This document shows, one piece after another, positions 18,073-25,606 of a stretch of 64,000 nt of DNA. Under the pieces are notes generated by a model, which made no database searches, was not told the origin of the DNA, and worked only from the letters and a program-made list of their open reading frames with translations. Numbering within the stretch: position 1 is the first letter of the stretch; the number at the start of each line of letters is the position of its first letter. Source of the DNA: F23-B02 sp946405205. GTDB taxonomy: Bacteria > Bacillota > Clostridia > Oscillospirales > Oscillospiraceae. The stretch is taken from the NCBI GenBank assembly GCA_946405205.1, contig CAMJGL010000006.1, positions 34,010 through 98,009 on the forward strand, written 5' to 3'. The position numbers and the translations under genes were made by a program.

Positions 18073-18975
18073 ATGACAAAAACGAAACACAAAGCAACTC
18101 CGAAGGTTTTACTCGGTATCGTAGCAGTTTTAATATTGTTTATTCTGACGCTCGCAGTTTATCAGGTGGATTCCACGGAATACGTTATCGTAACGCAATT
18201 TGGAAACCCTGTTCGTGTTGTTGAAAATCCCGGTCTGCAGATTAAACTTCCTGATCCAATTCAGTCTGTTCAGCGATTGGATAAACGTGTTCAAGTGTAC
18301 CAAACTACATCTATTGAACTGCTGACTTTGGATAAAAAGAGCGTTTCATTGGACTATTATGGCACTTGGAAAATCAGTGATCCGGTGACCTACTTGAAAA
18401 CGGTTAAGGACAAAATTGGTGCAGAATCCCGACTGCTGGATGTCTTTTCCTCCAGTCTGGGTGTTCAGTTGGGTCAATATAATTTAGAGCAGTTGGTGAA
18501 TACCAACCAGGAAGAATTGAAGCTTGACACAATTTTGAACGATGCAGTCGCTTATGCAAAGGAACGGGCATCGGAATATGGTATTGAAGTAGTGGATGCA
18601 CAAATTCGTGTTCTCAATTTTCCTGAAGCAAACAAGCAAAGCGTTTATGACAGAATGAGTGCTGAACGCGAGCAGATGGCACAAAAATATCGCTCAGAAG
18701 GCAGCGAGGAAGCGGCAAAGATTCGTGCAGATGCAGAAAAAGAACAGCAGTTGATTTTGGCCGATGCTTATGCGCAGTCACAGCAGATCAAAGGTGAGGG
18801 TGATGCAGAGGCAATCCGAATTTACGGAGAAGCATTCCAAAAAGACCCGGATTTTTATGAATTTATCCGTACGCTGGAAACTTATGAAAAGACAATAGAC
18901 GGCAATACTACGCTGATCTTACCTTCAACCGCTGAGATTTTGAAGTATCTGAGTGGAAATAGTACACAGAATTGA
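18073..18975 (+). CDS. hflC: HflC-type SPFH protein
   Basis: Band-7 protein of 300 residues with an N-terminal membrane anchor (about 10-30), the YVIVTQFGNPVRVVENPGLQ core, and a long C-terminal coiled coil (SAEREQMAQKYRSEG, then IYGEAFQKDPDFYEFIRTLE), matching HflC. In E. coli HflK and HflC form a large cage around the FtsH protease. The start at 18073 is preceded by GGAGG; an upstream GTG at 18046 lacks a site. It is 30 bases after the CDF-HflK gene. No ftsH lies in the window, so a host FtsH or another partner would be needed. Confidence 0.9.
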   Translation: MTKTKHKATPKVLLGIVAVLILFILTLAVYQVDSTEYVIVTQFGNPVRVVENPGLQIKLPDPIQSVQRLDKRVQVYQTTSIELLTLDKKSVSLDYYGTWKISDPVTYLKTVKDKIGAESRLLDVFSSSLGVQLGQYNLEQLVNTNQEELKLDTILNDAVAYAKERASEYGIEVVDAQIRVLNFPEANKQSVYDRMSAEREQMAQKYRSEGSEEAAKIRADAEKEQQLILADAYAQSQQIKGEGDAEAIRIYGEAFQKDPDFYEFIRTLETYEKTIDGNTTLILPSTAEILKYLSGNSTQN

Positions 18976-18985
18976 GGTGAAATGT

Positions 18986-20113
18986 ATGCCAGATCCGACC
19001 AAAAAGCCAGGCGGCGACAGGCCAAATCTTTTAGAAGGCGTGAAAAGAATATGCCGCAAATTCAAAACAAAGCTCTCTGTATTGAAAAAAGGCAGAGAAA
19101 CATCTGACAAAAAAAGTAGTATTGCAAGTGATTTGAAAAGCGCCTTTGGCCATATTAACCCCCAAAAGGCAATCCTGGCTGTGGGGGGCTGCATATTTGC
19201 AGTTTACCTGCTTTCAGGCCTTTATGTGGTAAATCCAGGAGAACAGGCTGTAATTCGAAGATTTGGAGCACCACTGGAGCAAGCTGTAAGTGAAGGATTG
19301 CATTATCGTTTACCTTTTCCGATTGATACTGTGGAAAAAGTAAACGTATCGGAGGTTCGACGGGCAGACATCGGCATGACACTGCCTGAGCATCTGCACG
19401 CACCGGATGATGCTCCGCAAGCAATTCAATTGCTGACTGGAGATGAAAATATCATAACCTCCCAAGCTATTGTTCACTACAAGGTAAGTGATGCAACAAA
19501 GTTTCTTTACAATGTTAATGGAAACAGCGAGCAATTAGTTCGTTACAGTGTCGAGGCAGCACTTGTACAGCAGATGGCTGCCACACCGGTGGACGATATT
19601 CTTAGCACTGAAAAAGTAGCAGCGCAGAATTCGGTTATGGCACTTGCTCAGGAAGCGTTGGATCGCTATGATGCAGGAATTCAAATTACTGCATTTAATA
19701 TCCAGGAGATTGTTCCTCCCGGAGCCGTTTCCTCTGCCTTTTTGGATGTAACGACTGCGAAAGAGGATAAGGAAACCGCAATCAATGAGGCCAATGGTTA
19801 CTATAACAGTTTGATTCCCCAGGCTCGTGCAAACGCAAATAAAATGATTTCTGATGCAGAGGCATATAAGGCTGAGCAGATTTCACGCGCAACTGGTGAT
19901 ACTGAAAAATTTCTGAGTATGCTTGCAGAATACCAAAAGAACACTTCAATTTATACAGAGGATACTACGAAATATAGGCTTCTTCTGGAAACCTTGGAAA
20001 AAATCCTGCCTACCGTCAAAATGTACATTGTAGATTCTTCTGATGGAAGTATTGATGTAAAGCTCTTTGATGAAGAACTTACAGGGGGCACATCTCTGGG
20101 AATTGGGAATTGA
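18986..20113 (+). CDS. hflK: HflK-type SPFH protein (second HflK)
   Basis: Protein of 375 residues: basic cytoplasmic N-terminus of about 60 residues, one transmembrane helix (ILAVGGCIFAVYLLSG), an SPFH domain starting LYVVNPGEQAVIRRFG, and a C-terminal coiled coil with alternating Ala/Glu. It is paralogous to the HflK part of the fusion two genes upstream, but lacks the CDF domain and the His linker. GAGGTGA lies just before the start at 18986. Having two HflK and one HflC suggests a mixed cage. It is the last gene of the foldase-SPFH operon. Confidence 0.9.
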   Translation: MPDPTKKPGGDRPNLLEGVKRICRKFKTKLSVLKKGRETSDKKSSIASDLKSAFGHINPQKAILAVGGCIFAVYLLSGLYVVNPGEQAVIRRFGAPLEQAVSEGLHYRLPFPIDTVEKVNVSEVRRADIGMTLPEHLHAPDDAPQAIQLLTGDENIITSQAIVHYKVSDATKFLYNVNGNSEQLVRYSVEAALVQQMAATPVDDILSTEKVAAQNSVMALAQEALDRYDAGIQITAFNIQEIVPPGAVSSAFLDVTTAKEDKETAINEANGYYNSLIPQARANANKMISDAEAYKAEQISRATGDTEKFLSMLAEYQKNTSIYTEDTTKYRLLLETLEKILPTVKMYIVDSSDGSIDVKLFDEELTGGTSLGIGN

Positions 20114-20547
20114 AACTGATAGATAATGCGATGTTCTATAAATATTTGATTTCTTCTTTTGAATATTAAAAGAACTGGCTGAGCAAATTTGCAAATCATC
20201 TTCTTAAGAGGGCAGTGGCGAGTTCGTCACTGCCTTCCTATCTATCATTGAAGCAGATTACAAACAGGTTGGACAAGCCCACCAAATAAAAAAAACGGTG
20301 CTTTTGGTGGGCTGATCTGTCATGCCTATATGGATATAACACCCTCCGGCTCCGTTTGAGTTTGGAGGGATTGTAATGTACTGGTCTGGAATGACCACTA
20401 TGCTGCTTATTAGAGGCAGCAGCTATATAGAGTGTCACACAGAAACAAGGATAATGTATTAAAAAAATCCTTGCCTGTTTGTGGCACTCTTATACTCTAA
20501 AAGTAGATATTGTACCTCTATATAATAGAACTAATTCCACTTGTTTT
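20114..20547. other. Non-coding stretch with several hairpins
   Basis: No gene is seen. It has three inverted repeats: 20211-20217 with 20228-20234; an 11-bp stem 20276-20286 with 20303-20313; and CCCTCC/GGAGGG at 20342-20347 with 20364-20369. The first two could terminate the SPFH operon, though their T-runs are poor. A TATAAT box lies at 20521-20526 without a clear -35 element. Confidence 0.55.
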
Positions 20548-20578
20548 CGCAAAGGTTTGTGTACCTTTGCGTTTTTTT
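20548..20578 (+). terminator. Early terminator in the sigma-like gene leader
   Basis: Perfect 9-bp stem CGCAAAGGT (20548-20556) with 20563-20571, loop of six, followed by seven T. It lies shortly after a TATAAT box and about 115 bases before the regulator start, so it may act as an attenuator rather than as an end-of-operon site. Confidence 0.8.
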
Positions 20579-20624
20579 GTTTGTCGATATATGTCGGAAC
20601 ACAGAAGAATACTGGTTCAGGCGT

Positions 20625-20684
20625 AGGATGTCGAGATCCTCCGTCAAGTGATTTTCTCTCGCAAAAAAATTACTTGACAGGAGG
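20625..20684 (+). promoter_or_regulatory. Ribosome-site-sequestering leader of the sigma-like gene
   Basis: CCTCCGTCAAGT (20638-20649) pairs with ACTTGACAGGAGG (20672-20684, one bulge) and so hides the GGAGG ribosome site that serves the ATG at 20693. A competing small hairpin AGGAT/ATCCT (20625-20629 with 20636-20640) uses part of the anti-ribosome-site strand. The two folds are mutually exclusive, the usual logic of a translational switch. No ligand family is recognised. Confidence 0.6.
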
Positions 20685-20692
20685 ACACGAAT

Positions 20693-21205
20693 ATGGCTGG
20701 AAGCCATCCGAATATCAATATTGATCCACGCCCAAAACGGCGCAGGGATAAAGACAACCCTTATGAAATTTTTACCGTGGGAATAGACACGGATACCCCA
20801 CATTACTATATCCGGTTCCGAGACGGTGTTTCTGCTGAACATTGTCTGGAGATTAGCAGGGAGCTGTTTTTGGCTCTGAATCAGTTTGAACTGGATGATT
20901 TGTCACATCTGAACAAGGTGGATAACCATTATGAGCATATCAGTTTATCCGATGAGGAACTGAATACCCGCGCAGCATACCAGCGGGAAACCGTGGAGGA
21001 AACAGCCTTCCGGCACATAGAGCATGAAAAGCTGTATGCGGCGATGAAGCGACTCCCTGAAAAACAATACCGCAGGCTGGTGTTGTATTACTTCGGTGAG
21101 TTTACCTATGAGCAGATTGCAGAAATGGAGGGATGCAGTCATCCGGCAATTATCAAGTCGATAAAATCTGCGATTGAAGCATTGAAAAAAGTTTTTTCAG
21201 AGTAG
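20693..21205 (+). CDS. Sigma-70-like regulator of the ICE
   Basis: Protein of 170 residues. The C-terminal half has a region-4-type HTH: LPEKQYRRLVLYYFGEFTYEQIAEMEGCSH (in parts) and AIIKSIKSAIEALKK. The N-terminal half is acidic and lacks a clear region 2, so it may act as an incomplete sigma factor or transcription activator, as do small sigma-like proteins of Tn916-type elements. The GGAGG site before 20693 is embedded in a hairpin, so expression is likely to be tightly controlled. It is the first gene of the excision/integration control module. Confidence 0.8.
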   Translation: MAGSHPNINIDPRPKRRRDKDNPYEIFTVGIDTDTPHYYIRFRDGVSAEHCLEISRELFLALNQFELDDLSHLNKVDNHYEHISLSDEELNTRAAYQRETVEETAFRHIEHEKLYAAMKRLPEKQYRRLVLYYFGEFTYEQIAEMEGCSHPAIIKSIKSAIEALKKVFSE

Positions 21206-21439
21206 GGTTACAATTTGCCCTTTGAGTTAGGAAGTGGGTGAAGGACGACAAACCGTTCTTCACCCATTTCCCGTTTGTGCGGTGAATGGGTCTGCACCTT
21301 GATAACCGAATACCCATTCATCAGGCACATTCCCATTGCTATTGTGATGAGCATAAGCCACATTAGCGACTGCGCCATGATCTCCCGGAAGTGAAACAAA
21401 AAGGATGGCACCTGTTTAACTTTGGTCTTTGGTTTGTTA
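21206..21439. other. Non-coding spacer after the sigma-like gene
   Basis: No gene with a ribosome site is seen. An inverted repeat around GGGTGAAGGAC...GTTCTTCACCC (about 21236-21271) could terminate the sigma-like gene. Confidence 0.5.
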
Positions 21440-21832
21440 CTGCCGGGAAGGAGCGAGAACAGTTGTCTATAAGTACCGGGCGGCCCCCGGTATGGCGATG
21501 ACAGGCAATGGGGCTAATGATACTCCTGTTCAGTCACAGTCCGAGCGAGCAGCATAGTTTGAGCGTGAGCCGTCGCAGGCAATGAGAGCAGCCGATAAGT
21601 AGAGATCCTACCGGGGGTGAAATTCCCGTGGAGCTGGTACGCCGCCAGCCACCTGATGACTTCCTTTATTAAGCTGGGGTGTCGAGGACAAATTAGCTTG
21701 ATTGAAAATATGGGGCCAGACGGCACGACGGCCCATCGAACAGAAGTATGCTAATGTCTTACCGAACCGCATACTGTTTTCCGTCTGGCCTCCTACATAG
21801 GCGGTACATATCGCCTGATTCTTTAAAGGAGG
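21440..21832 (+). ncRNA. Candidate structured RNA or leader upstream of mazF
   Basis: About 390 bases without a supported gene but dense in hairpins: TACCGGG/CCCGGTA (21474-21480 with 21486-21492), ACAGG/CCTGT (21501-21505 with 21525-21529), GCTGG/CCAGC (21633-21637 with 21645-21649), and a 10-bp closing stem GGCCAGACGG (21714-21723) with 21781-21790 that encloses AGTATGC/GCATACT (21745-21751 with 21769-21775). CCTCCT at 21789-21794 can also pair with the mazF ribosome site AGGAGG (21827-21832). It does not match a riboswitch I can name. It could be a regulatory RNA, a leader, or a transfer-related site. Confidence 0.5.
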
Positions 21833-21842
21833 TCATAGCAAC

Positions 21843-22361
21843 ATGAAAAGAACATATCAGCGCGGCGAGATGTATTACGCCGATCTTGGTCGTGGCGTTG
21901 GCTCCGAACAAGAGGGGCGCCGCCCAGTTGTTATCATACAGAACGATGTCGGCAACAAACATAGTCCTACGGTCATTGTAGCAGCCATAACAACCAAAAC
22001 AGCAGGTAAGCGAAAGCTGCCCACCCATTATGAAATCCGGGCTGAGCACGGCCTGAAAGCACCCTCGTTAGTCTTGCTTGAACAGATTCGCACCATTGAC
22101 AAGCACCGATTAGAAAAGAAAATCGGAAAGCTGTCTCCGAAGCAAATCAAGGAGATGAACCATGCGCTGGCAGTCAGTGTGGGGCTGATCGACCCGAAGC
22201 CCAAAGCAATGCCGCTGTGCCTTTGCCACACCTGTGTTGAAAACTTCTTCAGCACAGGTGCTTATTATTTGAAAAGGATTGATCTCTGCAAAACGGAGAA
22301 AGAAACCTGTACCTACTGCAATCAGCGCAGAGGGTATGACTATTATGTGACAAAAAAATAA
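21843..22361 (+). CDS. PemK/MazF-family toxin with Cys-rich C-terminal extension
   Basis: Protein of 172 residues. The first ~115 residues match MazF-type endoribonucleases (RGEMYYADLG, GRRPVVIIQND, PTVIVAAIT, PSLVLLEQIRTIDKHRL). A C-terminal extension holds Cys in a pattern LCLCHTC...LC...CTYC that looks like a zinc-binding ribbon and is not part of ordinary MazF. No MazE-like antitoxin gene is present on either side. Relatives of this form occur next to excisionase and integrase genes in clostridial ICEs, so it may serve element maintenance. AAAGGAGG precedes the start, in a structured leader. Confidence 0.85.
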   Translation: MKRTYQRGEMYYADLGRGVGSEQEGRRPVVIIQNDVGNKHSPTVIVAAITTKTAGKRKLPTHYEIRAEHGLKAPSLVLLEQIRTIDKHRLEKKIGKLSPKQIKEMNHALAVSVGLIDPKPKAMPLCLCHTCVENFFSTGAYYLKRIDLCKTEKETCTYCNQRRGYDYYVTKK

Positions 22362-22417
22362 GATCGTTCTAACAGGACGTTGACCATATTTCTCATGGGA
22401 AGGAGTGATGATTGAAT

Positions 22418-22642
22418 ATGGAAAAACTGATTACTCGTAAGGAGGCGGCAAAACTATTGGGGATCAGCATCGCCACGCTGGATGAAGCCAGAAACAGCGG
22501 TTTGATTTCCTATATTCAATATGTGCCAAACGGCTGCGTCTATTTCACTGATGCTGCTCTTCAGGAATATATCGCCAAAAGTACCCACCGGGCAAAGCCA
22601 ATGGAGAAAAGAGTAACCTATCGTAATATTCGTCGAGGGTAG
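22418..22642 (+). CDS. xis: Excisionase-like helix-turn-helix protein
   Basis: A 74-residue winged HTH of the MerR/excisionase class (LITRKEAAKLLGISIATLDEARN in parts, then VYFTDAALQEYI). Its small size, basic tail and position just before the integrase genes fit a recombination directionality factor. It has the preferred ATG spaced about ten bases from AAGGAGTGA; a TTG two codons earlier is an alternative start. Confidence 0.8.
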   Translation: MEKLITRKEAAKLLGISIATLDEARNSGLISYIQYVPNGCVYFTDAALQEYIAKSTHRAKPMEKRVTYRNIRRG

Positions 22643-22722
22643 GATTCAAAACATTGCACCTTTGAAGAAAAACCGGAATTTTGCTAAAAAGATGGCAGTA
22701 GCTAAAGTATGGAGGTGGTAGA

Positions 22723-23940
22723 ATGGCTACAAAAAGAAGCAGAATACCAAGATACGGTACGGTGGAGATTAAGGGCCACATATATTATAAAACCTATGTG
22801 ATGGATGCAGATGGCAAGCAGGTTGCACTTTACGGGAAAACGCGTGAAGAACTTTATGATAAGGAATTGGCGGCATTGGAACAAATCGACAATGCCACAT
22901 TCCGGCGCAAATCCCCCACAGTTAAGGAGTATTGTGAAAAGTGGCTGCTGATGCAATCGGTTCATGTTCGTGCGACAACTCTGACAGACTATACATCAAA
23001 GGTGCAACGCCATATTATTTCTTCTTTGGGAGATATGCGGATGGGAGATGTGACCCTGGATGATATTCAAATGGCATTAGTTCCGGTATCCAAGAAATCA
23101 GCATCGGTATATAAGTCGGTTGTAATCTTATATAAGTCCATTTTCCGTGCTGCTATGGAAAGTAAGGTTATAGACAAGAATCCAACCACATTCCTTACAG
23201 CAGAGGGCGGTGGGGTCCCACAGCAGGAAAAACAGGCATTGACGGATGAACAGTCATTGCGTTTGCTGGAGGCTGTTAAAGGACTGCAGACTCATACTTT
23301 TGTGATGCTGGGGCTGTATGCCGGATTAAGGCGAGAGGAAATTCTGGCATTGCAATGGGATTCCGTCTTTCTGGATACAGATGCACCGTATCTGAAAGTG
23401 TGCAGGGCGTGGCATACGGAAAACAACAGGCCGGTTATCCTGACTGAATTAAAAACAAAAGCTGCGGAGAGGAAGATTCCTTTGCCGGATAACTTAGCTG
23501 AGTGTCTGCGGGAAGTCAAGGCGATGTCTACATCGAAGTATGTGATATGTAATCGAGATGGCGATCCATTGACCTATACACAGTTCAAGCGGTTATGGCA
23601 GTTCGTTGTTACGAGAACGGCCAAGGAACGCTCCTATTATCGCTATGAGAATGGTAAGCGAGTAAAGCATACCATTCATCCTGTATTGGGACAGAAAGCG
23701 GCTCACAACGGCAAAGTGATATATAGCTTGGATTTTGATGTGACCCCGCATCAACTCAGACACACATATATTACCAATCTGATACACGCATCGGTAGACC
23801 CAAAGACCGTGCAGTATTTAGCCGGACATGAGAACAGCAAGATCACTATGGACATATATGCGAAAGTAAAATACAACAAGCCTGACGAGCTGGCAGGCGC
23901 TATGGCGGGAGCCTTTGCCCTTTGGGACGCCACAGTGTAA
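22723..23940 (+). CDS. int: Tyrosine recombinase (ICE integrase), first copy
   Basis: Integrase of 405 residues. An N-terminal arm-binding AP2-like region (YKTYVMDADGKQVALYGKTR) and a SAM-like core-binding domain (TVKEYCEKWLLMQ) precede the catalytic domain. Catalytic blocks: Arg in YAGLRREEIL, HQLRHTYITN, and LAGHENSKITMDIYAKV with the nucleophile Tyr. All expected residues are there, so it should be active. GGAGGTGG precedes the start. It is separated from the second integrase by a terminator, so the two can be expressed independently. Confidence 0.93.
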   Translation: MATKRSRIPRYGTVEIKGHIYYKTYVMDADGKQVALYGKTREELYDKELAALEQIDNATFRRKSPTVKEYCEKWLLMQSVHVRATTLTDYTSKVQRHIISSLGDMRMGDVTLDDIQMALVPVSKKSASVYKSVVILYKSIFRAAMESKVIDKNPTTFLTAEGGGVPQQEKQALTDEQSLRLLEAVKGLQTHTFVMLGLYAGLRREEILALQWDSVFLDTDAPYLKVCRAWHTENNRPVILTELKTKAAERKIPLPDNLAECLREVKAMSTSKYVICNRDGDPLTYTQFKRLWQFVVTRTAKERSYYRYENGKRVKHTIHPVLGQKAAHNGKVIYSLDFDVTPHQLRHTYITNLIHASVDPKTVQYLAGHENSKITMDIYAKVKYNKPDELAGAMAGAFALWDATV

Positions 23941-23960
23941 CAGGAATATCAATATTGACA

Positions 23961-24005
23961 AAAAGCGCAGAGTGAGGAACAAAAATTATTCTCTCTGCGT
24001 TTTTC
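23961..24005 (+). terminator. Terminator between the two integrase genes
   Basis: CGCAGAG (23966-23972) pairs with CTCTGCG (23993-23999), flanked by A-run and T-run. Confidence 0.7.
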
Positions 24006-24097
24006 ATATTCGCATCGTTGAGAGATGCCCTTCACTCTGAGAAAATTAGTGTTGGAACAAAGAACATAGCTTTTATTGGAAAGGAAGGTCTGCTGCT

Positions 24098-25294
24098 ATG
24101 GCTAAGAAAAAAGAACATATCCCAAACTACAGTTCTACCACCAAAAAGGGTGTACTGTATTATAGAACCAGGATTACTGATGCTGACGGCAAGAGAGTAG
24201 ATTTGTATGCCACTACCTGTGAGGAGTTGTACAAAAAGGAAACGGAAGCCAGACGCGTCATCGAAGAATTGAAATTCCGCAGAGAGAACCCCACGGTGGC
24301 TGAGTATTGTGAAAAATGGCTGCTGATGCAGTCGGCAAAAGTATCGTCAGCAACACTAAAAGGTTACACTTGCAGCGTGAACAACTACATAGTCAAGCCA
24401 TTGGGTGATATGTATATGTCGGATGTCACCACAGATGATATTCGTGTAGCGCTGATTCCGGCATCCCAAAAATCCGCTTCTGTTTATAACAAGGTAAATA
24501 TGCTCTTTAAGTGCATTTTCTATTCTGCAGAGCGAAGCGAACTGCTTGACTATAATCCTTCTGCCGGCATATCAGCAAAAGGAGGCACACCGGCTAAGGA
24601 TAAAGATGCACTTACTGATGAACAGGTAAAGGTTCTTCTGGATACTGTTCGTGAATTACCGCCGTATCTATTTATTATGATCGGACTATACTCCGGGCTG
24701 CGGCGTGAAGAAATCCTTGGTCTGCAATGGGATTGTGTGTTTCTTGACACTCGAACACCATATATTGCAGTACGGAGAGCATGGCGGTCCGAGCATAACA
24801 GGCCAGTGGTTTCGACGGTGCTAAAAACTCCAGCGGCCAAAAGAGAGATTCCCATTCCCAAGTGTCTTGTGGACTGCTTGTGGGAGGCCAAGAAGAACTC
24901 TATATCCGATTATGTGATTGCAGACAGCAAAGGAGAGCCATTAGCATATTCTCAATTCCAGAGATTATGGAAATATGTTACGGTTCGTTCTACCAAAGAG
25001 AGAACCTGCTATAAGGTGATAAATGGTCAGCGGATCAAGTACACGAAAAAGCCTGCTTTGGGAACGCACCAGAAGAACAATCCGAATATTGTTTATACAA
25101 TGGACTTTGAAGTGACCCCGCACCAGCTCCGTCACACTTATATCACCAATTTGCTTTATGCCGGAGTAGACCCTAAGACGGTTCAGTATCTTGCAGGGCA
25201 TGAGAACAGCAAAACGACTATGGACATTTACGCCAAGGTGAAATATAATAGACCCGAAGAACTCATCGGTGTAGTTAATCGTGCATTGACGTAA
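24098..25294 (+). CDS. int: Tyrosine recombinase (ICE integrase), second copy
   Basis: Integrase of 398 residues, clearly paralogous to the one upstream over its whole length (shared PTVAEYCEKWLLMQ-type core-binding and HQLRHTYITNL, LAGHENSKTTMDIYAKVKYN catalytic blocks). The catalytic Arg is in YSGLRREEIL. It has its own AAAGGAAGG ribosome site. The N-terminal arm-binding part differs more than the catalytic part, so the two enzymes may bind different arm sites. The gene is the last of the element before the presumed right end. Confidence 0.93.
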   Translation: MAKKKEHIPNYSSTTKKGVLYYRTRITDADGKRVDLYATTCEELYKKETEARRVIEELKFRRENPTVAEYCEKWLLMQSAKVSSATLKGYTCSVNNYIVKPLGDMYMSDVTTDDIRVALIPASQKSASVYNKVNMLFKCIFYSAERSELLDYNPSAGISAKGGTPAKDKDALTDEQVKVLLDTVRELPPYLFIMIGLYSGLRREEILGLQWDCVFLDTRTPYIAVRRAWRSEHNRPVVSTVLKTPAAKREIPIPKCLVDCLWEAKKNSISDYVIADSKGEPLAYSQFQRLWKYVTVRSTKERTCYKVINGQRIKYTKKPALGTHQKNNPNIVYTMDFEVTPHQLRHTYITNLLYAGVDPKTVQYLAGHENSKTTMDIYAKVKYNRPEELIGVVNRALT

Positions 25295-25606
25295 AATGGG
25301 CAAAGGATTTACCCCACTTTTACAGTTAACAGATGGGGGAACTTAGGAGGCAAAACGCTGAAAAGCCCGTAAAATCAAGGGTTTCTATGAAAGAAACATG
25401 AGAAGTACGGTCTCAAAGCAGCCCGTCGCGCACCTCAGTTCAGCAAGCGTTAATCTTTACATTTCAAACTGCCATTCTCACGGATGGCAGTTTTTTTATT
25501 TGGCGGGCGGCTGGAGTTTTTCGTCTCTGTTCCGTCAGAATTGCCGGTTTAAAAAGTAATAAATACATACCCAGACCGCGAATTTAAGCTCACGGCAAAA
25601 TATGCG
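25295..25606. other. Presumed ICE right end and junction with the host
   Basis: No gene is seen. An AT-rich stretch with small palindromes (TTTCTATGAAAGAAA near 25381-25395 and GAGAAGTACGGTCTC near 25410-25424) could hold integrase arm sites. The sequence then shifts to the GC-rich host. The att core cannot be fixed without the left junction. Confidence 0.5.
25466..25497 (+). terminator. Rho-independent terminator near the ICE right end
   Basis: Perfect 10-bp stem (25466-25475 with 25484-25493) followed by a run of seven T. It would stop transcription of the second integrase before the host gene. Confidence 0.88.

Larger units (their letters stand above)
1..25465. mobile_element. Integrative and conjugative element, right-hand part
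   Basis: The segment carries hallmark ICE genes at both ends: a class B sortase and a CHAP hydrolase typical of Tn1549-type conjugation modules at the left, and a sigma-like regulator, MazF, excisionase-like protein and two tyrosine recombinases at the right. Between them lies metal-resistance and envelope cargo. The DNA is visibly more AT-rich than the chromosome that follows. The left end, relaxase and coupling protein are outside the window. The right end lies between the second integrase stop (25294) and the host peptidase gene (25607); I could not identify the exact att core, so the end given is approximate. Confidence 0.85.

Noticed and set aside
20675..20680. TTGACA as a -35 box
   Set aside because: There is no -10 box at proper spacing and the bases are part of the ribosome-site hairpin.
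21440..21842. Cobalamin riboswitch or group II intron fragment
   Set aside because: Neither the B12-box nor a domain V-like hairpin with the GAGC/GAAA features could be found; kept only as an unassigned structured region.
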